Assembly (NCBI RefSeq): GCF_958298935.1
Contig: NC_084921.1
Coordinates: 40,271,001 to 40,335,000 of the forward strand
DNA: 64,000 nt
Direction: 5' to 3'
Origin: Phragmites australis
Taxonomy: Eukaryota > Streptophyta > Magnoliopsida > Poales > Poaceae
Below the pieces are notes generated by a model, which was not told the origin of the DNA, did no database searches, and saw only the letters and a list, made by a program, of their open reading frames with translations. Shown piece after piece: positions 24,153-36,811 of this stretch. Position numbers and translations under genes: made by a program. Within the stretch, counting starts at the first letter, position 1, and each line of letters opens with the position of its first letter.

Positions 24153-26318
24153 AAATTATGATTTGTCACTGAAAAGATGGTCGATATTATTAGTATCAAT
24201 ATTTTAAAATATGACATTGTATGAGTTAATAACGGTAAACTAGAATAGTAAATAGATGAAGTTAGATGATGGAAAAAATAGTGATTTATCGTTGAATTTT
24301 TTTTAAGAAATAAATGTAGTAGCGGTTTTTGAACTTATTGTATCTTATCATCCAGGTCCACAATATCTAAAAATGGATTTCTATACCATTAATGTTGTCT
24401 CTTTGTGTTATTTGGGTCCAATACGAGGGCTAAGAGTGTCTGCACTCACTCCGAAGACTCAATTAAATCCTTGAATTATAAATAAGATGGGAGCTAAGAA
24501 TGTAAGCCCCACACCGAAGTAAAAAAAAAACCTTCGAGAATAAAAAGTCGAAGTGTTGCTTGACTTTATTAAATCAAGACAACCCACCTCTCGACTTAAC
24601 GGGGGCTAAGGGAGGCTACCCTCGCTTCGAAGTCTTCGGATCATAAATAAGATGGGAGATAAAAGTGCTGGCCCTATAGCGAAGTCAAGGCAGACATTCA
24701 AAAAAGAAAAGTCAAAATATTGCTCATGGGCAATAAACTTTCTTATTACTCGCCCTCGCGAGGCAGTGTACCCGTGCAGAAAGCGTTAAGAACGTTGAAA
24801 TGATTACTCTCTAATTGCATGTGTTGAAGCTTACTTTTCGAAAACATGCAGCATAACAATGCATCAAAGTAATTATCCTTCGGATAGGCACCCCGAAGTG
24901 ATACTCAGCCTCGTATCAAAGGCAACTCAACTTTCGACATAAAAGGTGATGGTTGAGTTTTGCTAAAACTCAAAATAAAGGCATCGCACCTTCGGCATCG
25001 AAAAAAGAACACCTTTATGCCAAACCCAAGTGGGTGCTATATAATTTGATAAAAGTGAAGGTGAAACCACTAACCAAGTGGCAAATTAGTAATGTACAAT
25101 ATGAAATAAAAGGTCCCTACGACCCAAAAGTTGGGGAGGGGGCATTTTTCGATCAACGCTTCACGCATGTTGCTGCCGAAGGTCCCTACGGTTATATGTT
25201 GGGGATCAAAGGTACGAAGGAAAAGTGCAACAAAGAACAAAAAAATATTCTGCAAGTTCTTCGAAGTTAAGATGTACAATGTCTTTATACATTTGACTCT
25301 GACCAAGTTGAAAAGCAATACCCCACCTCACAAAAAAAGGTTTTGTTGTGTCCAGCGGAGACCCGACGTAACTATCTGAAGAAGTATCTGGAGAAGACTC
25401 AGGCTGAACACTATCAACTTCGGCAAATGCTACTCCATGTGAAGGCTGAGGTTGTTGTCGGTAACAAAAGTGCTAGAGCGAAGTAGTGTCATACAATTCA
25501 TCAATCAACTCAGGTTTCGGTTTGAGAAGCCCCATTAGAGGGACAATGTCTCCGCGTTGTATCCTATGAACTTCTCTCTCGACCCTTTGGACTCTAAGTC
25601 TGAAGGGTGAAACGACTCCCAAAACGCTTTAGAATCAACATTCCTTGCGTAATAGGTCATGGCTTTCGCTCACTAGTACTTATTAAATTGTATGTCAGGG
25701 TGAAGGCGGCAGAAGGAATACCAACAAGCCCATGGCATAAAAAAGTTATCCCGCATTATGGTTAAGGGGAGCACATCTTCTGTTACCTGCATGGAGTTCG
25801 AAGGGAGGACCTACGCAGGAAACAAAGACTGTCAAAATATTTAGTAAGAAATTAATCATACATTACAAAGACTTTGTATTAACATCGAATGTTTCAAATC
25901 CAAAAGTATGCAGTAACCCCTCACTCACACCTGCTCTAGACCTACATTTTGTGCTTCATTAACCGCTTGTGAAGGGCCAGAGGTTCCTGTGATGGCCGAA
26001 GCATTCTTGGTCTTTGTAGGGAACTGTCTAGATAGTATTCTAGTTAATCATTAGGAAGATTATTTTCTATAATTAAGCCTACACTGACAGAAGATAAAAT
26101 TACCAACTGGTTTGTGAACAAGATTAGTGCAGCTGAATATGGCGGGAAGATACTTTTGCAGATCAGTTAGCATGTGCTGGAATGGCTTCAAATTTGCATT
26201 TCACCAACCCAAATTTAGGCAGGTAGACAAACAGAGTTGATTCAGTGGCAGTAAACTGAACCGATTGTTGCATTAAGATGGTCACACGGACCTGACACCC
26301 TTCCGACAGAGATAGGTT
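24153..26318. other. Intergenic DNA, probably old retrotransposon debris
   Basis: No intact gene is seen. From about 24430 to 25840, repeated phrases such as CTTCGAAGTC and GGGGGCTAAG suggest fragments of an LTR element leader or LTR. A minus-strand peptide near 25790-25680 (MRDNFFMPWACWYSFCRLHP) looks like a coding remnant, but I cannot assign it. I found no terminal repeats or target duplication bounding it. Confidence 0.35.
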
Positions 26319-26637
26319 TAAAAATAAAAAATATTACGTTCCAATACTCTTAAAATTGAAAATACTATAAAAATAGTCATAAAAAAATTATGTGGTGTAG
26401 AAGATTTTATTATCTAGCTCCCTAAAATTTCAGCTCAAACAATTACCTATGCAACAAGAGAAAAAAAAGACAAGATTCTCTACACTTGTCTTTTTTTTCT
26501 TATTGTAGAAATTATATTTTTGTTTGAATTTTTTTAGCCAGATGATAGTATTCTCCACACACGAAAAATCAGAATTTTTTTATGACTATTTAGATAGTGT
26601 TTTGAATTTTGAAGTATTAGAACATAATTTTTTTTTT
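26319..26637. repeat. Long inverted repeat, possible MITE
   Basis: The left arm near 26335-26395 (TTCCAATACTCTTAAAATTG and on through ATAGTCATAAAAAAATT) is matched in inverse complement by the right arm near 26570-26635. The loop between them contains TCTACACTTGTC. The arms are AT-rich and imperfect. No clear target duplication was found. Confidence 0.6.
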
Positions 26638-27240
26638 GCCATTCCAACGGGCGTCACGAGACTATATTTGCAATTTTTATTTAAAAAATAAAAAATTCTG
26701 TGGGTGTGAGTCTTGGGCCCATATAGGCTAAGAACCTTCCGATCGTTGTGTTAGGCCATCCGATCGTTTTCTTGGGCCTTTGGGCTGATCTGATTAATGA
26801 TGATTGATTACTTGTTGTAATTTGCAGTTGTCAGCTGAAGGTGCAGAACCGAAAATGTTGCTGTCTACATAATTTTTTGTCTGCCACTAGTGTCTATAGT
26901 TGGCAACATTAATGCTTTTTATGATCAAGTTTTGTGGGTACTGTACTGCTATATGTCCACGTGATGAATAGCTGTTATGTCTTGTAGGTAAGACGTCTGC
27001 CATGCATAAAAATTGCATGACGTACGCTGTATATGCAGACCTTGAATCCTTGATTGACCCTAAAGCAGGATTCTATTTATCTGGGACCTCGGCTTGAGAC
27101 GGAAACCTAATTAAGCTTGATGTTCAAACAAAGAGTAGACAACTTTAAAGTTCAGTCTTACCCATGCATAGATATGTTCAATCCTACCCATGCAGAAAGA
27201 TGTAAGCCTAGCAAATGTTGCTTCTCTATTTCTCTTCTTA

Positions 27241-27507
27241 GGTTAGCTTCAACAGATTCTTTTCGAGGACTAAAATCTCATCGTGAAAGGATTTTCGTTC
27301 CCTTCAACGCTCCAATAGTTTTCCTTCACGATTCCCTTTACAATAGGATTCATATGATCATTCCCTTCAGAACGGGATTCTCTCTTCTTTCCTTTCACGA
27401 TTCCCCTCGAAGGGAAACTGTTGAAGATAAGAGAAAATAAAAAAAATAGAAATAAGGAAGGGAATCGAGAAGGGAACGAAATGAAGAGAATATAGTTGAG
27501 GATGGTC
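27241..27507. mobile_element. Tourist-like MITE
   Basis: A 267-bp element starting GGTTAGCTTCAACAG and ending in the inverse-complement-like GTTGAGGATGGTC. It is flanked by TTA on both sides (27238-27240 and 27508-27510), as expected for PIF/Harbinger-type MITEs. Its ends resemble those of the element at 47560-47908. Confidence 0.6.
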
Positions 27508-27510
27508 TTA

Positions 27511-28104
27511 TGGTTGAGAGGCTTGTTTAGATAGGTTGAGTTTTTGGAGCTTTTGACTAGTTGAGAAATTAATTGTGACTGTTGAATTTTGATTATTGAT
27601 TTTTATAATAATTTTTTAGCTTATCAGTATATCCAAAAAGCTAGAAAAGACTAACAAAACCCGTTTCTCGGCTTTTAATTCATTTTAGTTATAACCACTT
27701 TCTCAACTTAAAAAACTAAAAAAACAAAAACCAACCATTCAAATAGCTTCTAATTAAAAAAACTATAAAAATCTATTAGACCCGTATGGTTCCATCTTTT
27801 GTTTCCACCTGTACAGTGCATCGACTAATCAACTGGAGTAAGAGTAGCGTATGGTAAACACATGGCACGTCCCATCCGAAAAATTAAGCTGTCGCAGATG
27901 TGAGAAGCTCTAGTGCTCTACACGTCTGCACGGAGAAACTAGACGTTCCACCGGCTGAAGAGCTAGCACTACTATTTCGGTGAGCCGGACGCGAAGACGG
28001 ACCTCCAAACCGCACGGCGACTCACCGGCACGGTCCACGATCAATCCTGCTACTCCCTCGCCAGCATGCGGAATTCCCAACTCTTCCGTTCCTCTTGCCA
28101 CCAC
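27511..28104. other. AT-rich intergenic DNA
   Basis: No gene supported. Roughly 27530-27790 has loosely complementary halves (TTTAGATAGG, CAAATAGCTTC) and may be another degraded MITE. Confidence 0.3.
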
Positions 28105-28832
28105 TAGCAATGAAAACGAAAACGATAAATCCTACTAGTTTTCAAAGTCTTCCGCCAGAAGCAGCTGTAAACGATATTTCGATGAAACGGAAACAAAAAT
28201 AATAAAAGTTTATGGAAACAATTTTAGATCTTCCAATCATTTCTAACTTTTTCTATTTTTATGAAAATTGCCAGTTCTCTACAACTCACATATGTCAATT
28301 GTCAACACACAAGGGCCTAGATGCAAGTGGGCAAGCTCAACTGCTAGTTTATATTTCACACTTCGTCAATCTTATATCAGCCGTCTCGATCGACAGTCAT
28401 GATCTAAGGCTTAATTGTTTTGTGTTGCTTTTTGGACTTATGGTGCAGGCAGAACTATCTCTTAGTGACTTAGAAGACATGTTATTTAATCTATGGAAAA
28501 CCTATGATGTCATGATTGTTGACTATTTTGTTAGCTGCCTGTGATGATGCATATATTACACTGTCAAGCTGCTAGTATTTTTTTTAGCTATGTTAGTACT
28601 ATATTTATAATAGGAAGTTTATCTCCTACAGTTCGGTACTTTCATATTTGAATTATCGATTCTCAATTAATACCAGTATGCTTCTGTTCTGATAACATTA
28701 TTTATAGTTTTCTTGTATTATCAACACCATATTCGTTTACATTATTATTGTCGACTTTATTTCTAAGAGAAAATATGAAACTGAAAGTGATTTAAGTATT
28801 TTTCAATCATTTTTGTACCGTTTTCATCCCTA
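28105..28832. mobile_element. Non-autonomous hAT-like element
   Basis: The left end TAGCAATGAAAACG and right end CCGTTTTCATCCCTA resemble grass hAT ends (TAGGGATGAAAACG). The flanking 8-mers GCCACCAC (28097-28104) and ACCATCAC (28833-28840) agree at six of eight positions, a plausible aged duplication. No transposase is encoded. Confidence 0.5.
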
Positions 28833-28879
28833 ACCATCACAACACAGGGATGCATTGAACAACTTATGTGTGTCACCTA

Positions 28880-29199
28880 GGTAGTGTTTGGTTCGTGGGA
28901 TGGGGTGGGACAGAGCGGATCCATTCTGTTTTTGAGCTGTTTGGTTGAAGTTCAGTGGGATGGAATGGTTCTGAATCAGAGAATATTCTTCAAAGATTCG
29001 GGACGGATCCGTTCCAGAAAAAAGACTGAACGCAGCCATCCCACTTGGGACGAGTCACTGACGGTGGGCCCGAAATCTAAAATGGAGTCGTTCCATCCCA
29101 CCCACCAAACAAACATCTGATTCCGGACCATCCCATCCCATCTCTAAAAATATGAATGGAATCATCCCATCCCACCTCGCTCTTCAACCAAACACTACC
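28880..29199. mobile_element. Tourist-like MITE with perfect ends
   Basis: A 320-bp element with 14-bp perfect terminal inverted repeats GGTAGTGTTTGGTT and AACCAAACACTACC, flanked by CTA on both sides (28877-28879 and 29200-29202). The interior is also largely self-complementary (TGGGATGGGGTGGG against CCATCCCACC). Confidence 0.75.
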
Positions 29200-29409
29200 C
29201 TAAAGATCCCCGCCAAGCCATGTTTCGACCGAAGCGTCATGCCCTACATGCCGAGCACCTCCAATCTGTCACGCAGGGCCAAGCCGTCCGGTCAAGGTCA
29301 ATCAAGGGTACATTTGGACTCCTTGACGCCGTTTATCTTGCCTGGCTGGACAAGAAATTAGAACTTTAGTTGTCTATTATGGCTGCTTCGGTGCCTATGT
29401 TATTCAAAA

Positions 29410-30108
29410 GAGTAAATTTTATAAAACTACAGATTTAAATAATAGTTTTATAAAATTACAGATTTAATATCAATTTTATCATAAAACTACAAATCTTTGG
29501 CAAAATTATCGTAAAACTATAGATTTAAGCAACAATTTTATAAAACTACAGATTTAGCGCAGATTTTATCGCAAAACTACATATTTTAGAGGAGTTATTC
29601 CCAGCCCATTAACATAGCGATAAGACCCTACTTGCAATCTCGTAGTAGCTGTCAGCTTATGAAATAGACCGTTAGAGAGCTTATAAAACTACAAATAATT
29701 TGACAAAATTACCGCAAACCATAAAATTACATATTTAAGCAATTGTTTCATAAAACTACAAATTTTACGCCGATTTTATCATAAAACTATATATTCTATC
29801 ATAGACCTGTTAAATTGATGAATGAGTCTCGCTTGCAGTCACATAAACTTTCAGACGGTTCATTCTATAAGCTGACAGCTGCTGTGAGTCTACAAGCGGG
29901 CTCGATCGTCATGGTAATAGAGCTAAGAACAACTCCTTTAGAATCTGTAGTTTCACGATAAATTCGACGTTAAATCTGTAGTTTTATAAAATTATTGCTT
30001 AAATATATAGTTTTATAATAATTTTATCAAATTATTTACAGTTTTACGATAAAATTAACTTTATAATAATTTTATTAAAATATCTATAATTTTACGAAAT
30101 CTACTCTT
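29410..30108. repeat. About 700-bp palindromic repeat just upstream of the IST1-like gene
   Basis: The left half repeats TTTTATAAAACTACAGATTT and TATCGTAAAACTA. The right half holds their inverse complements in mirrored order (AAATCTGTAGTTTTATAAAA near 29970). A GC-richer core is also mirrored: TAGCTGTCAGCTTATGAA near 29650 and AAGCTGACAGCTGCTG near 29870. Ends AGAGTAAATT and ATCTACTCT suggest a MITE or foldback element. No sure target duplication. Confidence 0.7.
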
Positions 30109-30456
30109 CACAATTTACTTTGGCCAGCGCCCGGCGAGCCAACCAAACACGCGCAAGTTACCGCGGGCGTTGAGCGGAAAGCGGCGAGCAAGGCGCCGCT
30201 GAGCCTCTCTGCACGGAACCCACCCCTTGCCACGAAAAAACGCTTCCTTTTCTTGCCAAAAGGTCTCCTCTCCTTCCTTCCCCTTGTTCGATTGCCCTTG
30301 GCGGCAGGCGGCAGCGTGCATCTGAGTTTTTCCCTCCTTCCTATCCACCGCGGCAACACAACAGAGACCCCGTCTGTTGGTAAGGAGTAGGTACTAGGTA
30401 GCGCGCGCCAGTGGGGAGGGGCGAAGAGGGGCAAGGCGGAGGAGGCGGAAGCGGAG

Positions 30457-33400
30457 ATGCACAAGAGCAAGGGGAAGCTCTCCGGCGTCCTGCACAAGGG
30501 CTTCAAGCCCGACAAGTGGTCCGTCCAGACTCGAGATCGTTTTGAGTTTTTTTTGCTTTCCCTGCGGAGGCAGGCGGAGGAGGAGGAGGAGGAAAATTTG
30601 ACATCTGTTTGTTTGTTTCGGTGCTTTCGCAGCAAGACGTCGCTGCGGATGGCGGTGGCGCGGATCAAGCTGCTGCGGAACCGCAAGGAGGTGCAGGTGC
30701 GCCAGATGCGCCGCGACCTCGCGCAGCTGCTCGATGCCAACCAGGACCAGACCGCGCGCATCAGGGTACGTGCCCCCTCGTCGCCGCTTCCGTCGCCTGG
30801 CTGTCCGGGCGGCGCCGTCCCCTTCCCAGGGGTTCATCTCATCTCATTATCACACATCGGTTTGAGTTGACTCGATGTGCCGTCAGCGCGTGATAGTATA
30901 GTTCACCTAGAGTTGACCTCACTACTCTAGATGTTTATACGAGGACATGTTTTAATTGACCATAATTTGTGACGGGGATTACAAATGGTCAAGCCTTTCT
31001 AGTTTGTGACGGGGATTACAAATGGTCAAGCCTTTCTAGACAAGCCATGGTTTGTGATTGTTTGATATGCAGACACTTTCGTTCATTGTGAGCTACGATG
31101 ACTCTGTAGAATTGGGACTTGTTCCATGACATGTAGGCATGTAGCATTGGTTGTTCCTCACATCGCACAATAGGCTTTCCTTGTGCTAGTTGAGTCATAT
31201 CCGTGCTGTTTGAGTTTAGTTTCTGCGCCGTTCATCCGGAGCAGTAATTGTGTGAGAATGTCGTACTTGTGCTTGTGAACTTTTTCGAATATTGTGTTGC
31301 TCCATTCAGACTCTAATGTTCCGTGGGAGCGTGGGATCCTCTTCTGATATGTGCGTGATTTTGTTGTTTGGTTGATATAGAACAAATAATCGGCTGATTG
31401 TACTAGTGTCTTCGCAGTTCGGATGAAATTCACACTCACAACAGTCGTAATGTGCCTTAATTGTACTACGTCACCAAGAGGCTCATTAATTTTTATTGGC
31501 TCCTCTTTTTTCCCTCCCACAGGTTGAACATGTTATAAGGGAAGAGAAGTTCATGCAAGCATATGATTTAATTGAAGTATACTGTGAACTTATAGTGGCA
31601 CGTCTTTCCATTATCGACTCACAGAAGTAAGCTAACCTTTTCATTCTTGTATGTAAGCCTTTACTTGTAGATCCATGTCTTTAGCTGATGTCAGAAATCA
31701 TTTCATTATATCTGAGGTTACAGAAACACATTATGTTAGGTGGAAGACTATCACTTACATCTCATACTAGAATTCTAGATGACTTCTTTAGTTGATATGA
31801 TAGGAATTATTTATTGTTCATTATCAGCAAATAACAGTTTCTTGAATAATATTCCTTATCAGCCAACCATGATTTAGCTGGCTTTTCCACACATTTAAAA
31901 ACCCTTCTTATGTGTTTCATTTACCTGAAATTTAGGCCCTGCCCAATTGATCTGAAGGAGGCAATAGCCAGTGTTATATTTGCGTCAATGAGGTGTGCAG
32001 ATGTCACAGAACTAGTGGATGTCAGGAAGCATTTCACAAGCAAGTATGGAAAAGAGTTTGCTGCTGCAGCACTTGAAGTGCGACCAGACAGTGGTGTAAA
32101 CCGTCTGGTAAATTTTGCTACTTCTAGAAGTTTTAAATTTTACGTAAGAATTTCCTTATCTCCTTTGTCTGCCAAAGGAATGCACGTTACTGATGTTAAT
32201 TTAGACAGTTTATATACAATTATACTGGATACAGGTAATCGAAAAGCTGTCAGCAGGAGCACCTGATGTACAGACCAAAATCAAAACCTTAAGCTCAATT
32301 GCTGAGGAGCACAACATCAAATGGGAGCCAAAAGCATTAGAGGAGAAATTGCAGAAGCCAAATGAAGATCTTTTGGTAAATAATTGGTTTAGAGTGTTTT
32401 CACTTTTTTGTCCTGACTGAATATTGTGACTCTAACCTGATTGGTTATTTATTTGTTAGCATGGCTCCGCAACATATTATGGAGGAGGGTCATCTGCTTC
32501 TAGCATGTCAACACCACAACCTACATATTCTGCTGTTAGTGTGGCAACTGTGGACTCAGCCACTCCCCGTGTGCCAACGGGACCATATTCACCTGCAGAG
32601 GTCTCAGCAAATAACGCTTTCTCACAAGAAAACATAAGGGGTTCCAATGCTCCAGTGCCTCCTAGCTCCCAACTTGGTGCATCTACTTACTCTTCAACAC
32701 AAATTCCTGGTTCTAACAATTTATCACATGGAAATCCTGGAGGTCCAAGTGTTTCTAGACCTTACTCTCAATATGATGCATTGGACCCAGGTACAGAATG
32801 ATTGTATTGTTTGATATCTGCCAGTTTTTATTGCTATTCTGTTCACATTCCCATTGACTAATTCAATTTTTCTTCTTAGACACAGTGTCCAGGAACGAAG
32901 AGATCAATCGGCCTAGGGAAAGAAAACCTTCGGTGAGCGGTGCAAACTGGAACGTGGAATTCAAGGATGCAACATCTGCTGCACAGGCAGCAGCGGAGTC
33001 TGCAGAGATGGCAAGCATTGCTGCTAGAGCTGCCGCTCAACTTGCTAGTCGTGGAAACTATTCTGGAGAGCAAAACACTGGAGGTTTTGAGTCAGCTGCA
33101 TACACTCACGAAAATACACTGAGGAAGCAACCAACTGAGCAATTAGTGAAGGATGATAAGAGGAGTTTTAATGACCATGGTTCAGGTATTAATGATCCAA
33201 GGGTGATCTCAAGTAATGCAAAAAAACATTTTGGAGGAGCAGAAACAAGCTGTGCTGATAGTCAGAATATGTCAACAGCTTACACCCCAGCTCAAGACAG
33301 CCACTCTTATAGTCCTGAAAATCATGCGTATGTTTATGAAATGCCAACAGAACCACCTCGTGCTCATTCACCCGAGCGTCCACATTTCGATGATTTATAT

Positions 33401-35290
33401 GAGAGAGAAAGCAATATTGGAAGACGCCGCAAGATGCTCCACTCTTATAGTCCTGAAGTTCATCTATTTGATTTTTCCGGGGAGAAGTTGCAAGATGCTG
33501 CACTTGGTGGGCGCAATGTCAAGGATGAGGAGACCATGCAAGCTAGCTCTGATCAAGAAGGCACAAATGACTACTATGGCAACTTTAGTTCTTCACATGG
33601 TACGTTTACCCATGGCAGCAGTAATATTCGGGACAACCAGAATGCTAAAACTCAAGATAATTATTCATCCGTTCTTTTTGATCAATATGATTCTGATGTT
33701 GAACAAGAAAATTTGTTTGATACTTTCTCAACCGCAGATTGGAGTCAACAGTGGAGAAGTGAATCTCCAACTAACCAGAGAACTTCAATGCAATTTTCCA
33801 GAACAGAAACACAACCATCTGATAACTCAGAAGCAAACAGAAGGGATATTCCTTCACCTCATTCTTATGATAAGTTGCCTCCTACTTTTGATTCAGATGA
33901 TGGCAGCTCTGATAAGGAAATAACCACAACCACGCATGCAGAGTCTTTAAGGTCACATTCAAGAGGATCTACTTTTTCTAGCTTGGGCAAAGAAGCTAAT
34001 AGAATATCTGGAAAGTTTGGCCCTGATGTTAACGAAAGTATTGAAGATTATGAATCTAGATCCAGGAAGGTGTACGGGGCAGCACCTGGTCGTAATGTAT
34101 CATACAAGGAGCAACGCAGTAGTGGACCTGGTGGTTCACCTGGATTCGGTTATTCAGGAGCACAGGCACAGAGGAATTTGAACCGTGTACAAAGCAGAGA
34201 TTCTGATCTTTCAGATGAAGAAACAGAGCCAGATAAATTGCAAGGTGCATCCTCAGCAGGAGCAAATGAGAATCAGTCGATGCCTTTCAGCATGCAAACT
34301 TCAGCAACATCTGATGATAAGGACAAAGGTGATCTTGGCCTGAACTTTGGAAGGTTAACTCCTGGACTAAGAAACAAACCCAGGCAACCTCCACCATACA
34401 CCAAAAACTCCAGGGAGAGCCTGCTGCCAAGGCAGTCCTTGCATAAGGCTTCTGCCAGCATTGAAGAATCAGATGATTCCAAAGAGAATATTACTTCATC
34501 CAGACAGACCAGAAATGCCCCAACAAGCTCACGCTCAACCAGGGCTTCTATAGGTGGAACTTACAATGGTGAACTTCATGACAGGAATCAAAGTGTTGGA
34601 ACAAGCAGGGAAGCAAGATCAACCGCACCAAGAAATTCCTTTGATTCAGATGGTACTGGGAAGTTAGCTGAAGAATCTGGTAATACAAGTCCTATCACAA
34701 CTAAGAGTTCTGAACGTGCGAATTCCAGTCAAGGACTTTATAATGAGAAACCAGGTATGGGAGCTCACAGAGAAATGAGATCAAGAATGGCCAGGAATTA
34801 CTTTGATTCAGATGCCAGTGAGGAAGAACCAGAACAACAACAGACTCTGCAATCAAAGCGGTCTGGAGAGCAGATACAATCATGCAGGACTCGGGAGGTA
34901 ACATCAGACACAAAGATAGATGGTCGTGTCCGTACTGGAGCACAATATGCTGATGAAACTGAAAGCATGCCAAAGGATACAAAAGTCACTCAAGTACGGA
35001 ATTCAAGTACTGAACGAAGGAGGGATGCACCTGTATACTCCAGGGTTGCAGTACAACGATCTTCACCTGAAACTGAGCACGTTGAATCTCTGATGGCTAG
35101 AGGGAAGTCACAAGAAGCTGAACTGGATAAAAGTTCTGTTCCAGAAAATGAGGGGAACACAGAAACCTCAGCAAAAACTCCAAAAGAAAGCACCCCAAGA
35201 ACTGCCCCAGCACATGTTCACCCCAAGCTTCCAACAGACTATGATTCGTTTGCTGCACATTTTTTGTCTCTTCGAACCAACCGCCGCTAG
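30457..35290 (+). CDS. ISTL1: IST1-like protein, ESCRT-III-associated regulator
   Basis: Seven exons join in frame to 1,117 residues: 30457-30518, 30633-30765, 31523-31626, 31936-32107, 32235-32375, 32460-32790 and 32880-35290, all GT-AG. The first ~200 residues are the conserved IST1 domain (SLRMAVARIKLLRNRKEVQV, EVYCELIVARLSIIDSQK, ASMRCADVTELVDVRKHF, EHNIKWEPKALEEKL). It binds ESCRT-III and VPS4 partners during multivesicular-body sorting. The last exon encodes a long, Ser/Asp/Glu-rich, probably disordered tail with repeated SYSPE and FDSD motifs. It ends in the plant-type signature HVHPKLPTDYDSFAAHFLSL. The start is the first ATG and gives the family N-terminus MHKSKGKLSGVL. A GC-rich 5'UTR lies upstream. 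The gene symbol is by family resemblance only. Confidence 0.93.
30966..31039 (+). repeat. 37-bp perfect tandem duplication in IST1-like intron 2
   Basis: Two adjacent copies of a unit starting TTTGTGACGGGGATTACAAA at 30966 and 31003. Confidence 0.9.
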
Positions 35291-36164
35291 GTTTGCACAT
35301 ACATACAGCTTGAAGTTTCACATAAATTACGTCATGTTTACAATAGACCATGTTACGATCTAGAAATTGAGTTGAGATCTGTACAGTATAGCAACAGAGA
35401 TGTTATTCCGGATTCCGTTGCGATGCCTTTTTTTGAGCTTACTATTCTTTTGTTCTCTTTTGGCCCCCTATATTCATCTGATTTTTATACTGTGAAGACT
35501 TCCCTGTTAGTGTAACTAATAAGCACTGTATAGAACTTCCCGGGGTTCTTTCATTTCATTTCATTCCATTGTGACTGAAGCCGAACCATGTTTGGTACGT
35601 TCATGCTATGCATGAATTTTGGAAGATATTGTTCCGTGCATTCTCTACCTTGGTCTATTGTCGACTCATGTAAACCGATATTGCAAAAAAAATGCTGTAT
35701 TGAGACGGCATACATTTTGAAGAAGTCTTGCTTGGGAGTCTGGGACTTGAATTTTTCCTTAAAATTCAGATTTTTGCTCTTAGATGAACTCCTAATCGCC
35801 AACTAATGCTGCCGCTGACGGTTAAGAAACTTGGTATCACTGAGATGCTTAAGTTTTTGAAATAATAATTCTGGAGAATTGTTTTGGTTGATAATAGTAC
35901 ATGGATGTGATCCCGAAACTTTCATCCTTGTCTTAAGCTTTTTCATGCTCGTTTAGATGAATTGTTGCCAAAGAAATTTCGATGGATTTGTACTATTTAT
36001 ATGTTCACTATAACATTTCACGCTCCAAAGAAAAGCAGGATCGTAATCTAGAAAAAACATCGTCATCGTAACCTATTATGTACGCAGGGAAAATAAAATA
36101 AAATAAAAGGGCTCTATAGATCAAGATGGGGCCAAAAAATAGTAGTAAAAATGCAATGCAACTC
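35291..36164. other. IST1-like 3'UTR and intergenic spacer
   Basis: AT-rich sequence directly after the stop codon, probably the 3'UTR for the first 250-500 bp. No gene is supported before the eL28 promoter. Confidence 0.5.
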
Positions 36165-36231
36165 GGCCCACTTTGGCCCACAAAAGCAGCCCGCCGAACC
36201 TAGGGTTTATGAGCGCCGCAACACTATAAAA
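36165..36231 (+). promoter_or_regulatory. eL28 promoter: GGCCCA sites, telo-box, TATA box
   Basis: Two GGCCCA (inverse TGGGCC, site II) motifs at 36165-36170 and 36175-36180, an inverted telo-box TAGGGTTT at 36201-36208, and TATAAAA at 36225-36231. This combination is typical of plant ribosomal-protein genes. A non-coding first exon probably ends at 36310 before GTGAGA. Confidence 0.75.
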
Positions 36232-36811
36232 TGGAGCCTCCAAAGCCCGCCGCACCGCAGCCACTGCCACCCGAGCGAAGCAGGTCGGCGGCGCGTCACT
36301 CCAATCTCCGGTGAGAAGATACCTTCCCTTCTCGCGTCAACGTTGTTACATGAATCGATCTGTGTTAACCTAGGCGGGCTTCCTTACTCCGCATAAATTG
36401 ACCTGTTCGAACTCAGCGAATGCTTGATTTGCCCATACTCCATTTGTGATCCGAGCCTTGTTCGCTTCCGTTCTAGAGATTGTTTGGTGAGTTAGGTGTT
36501 CGTAGTTGTGTTCGCATCATCCCTGTGGTACCCGTAGAATCGCTGGTGCATACAGTTTCCAGGTCACTAGATTGCTCGGTTGGCTTATTTGTGCATTTTA
36601 ACTCCACTAAATCCAATCCGGTCGAAGTAGATCATGTGCAGCAGCCATCTTGCAAGTAATATGTTCCGTGCTGCCATCATTAGTCTCATAGCTCTCAGCC
36701 GTAGCGAAATTGCTAGTGTGTTTGCGATTTCTATGTTTATCATTTAGGTGTTCATGTTTAGCTGATGGGTCACATGTTGTGGGGCTGGATTGGTTCTTTA
36801 GGTAAGTAGAA

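Noticed and set aside
24953..25379. ORFs of 82-105 codons as host genes
   Set aside because: AT-rich, overlapping on both strands, no family resemblance, and set in repeat-like sequence.
28212..28544. A 110-codon plus-strand ORF
   Set aside because: It lies inside the hAT-like element, is AT-rich, and is not similar to a transposase I know.
30108..30761. A 217-codon minus-strand ORF over the IST1-like 5' end
   Set aside because: It is antisense to the 5'UTR and exons 1-2 and shows no family resemblance.
32885..35290. An 801-codon ORF treated as an independent gene
   Set aside because: Its first Met lies inside exon 7 of the IST1-like gene; splice sites and frame link it to the upstream exons.
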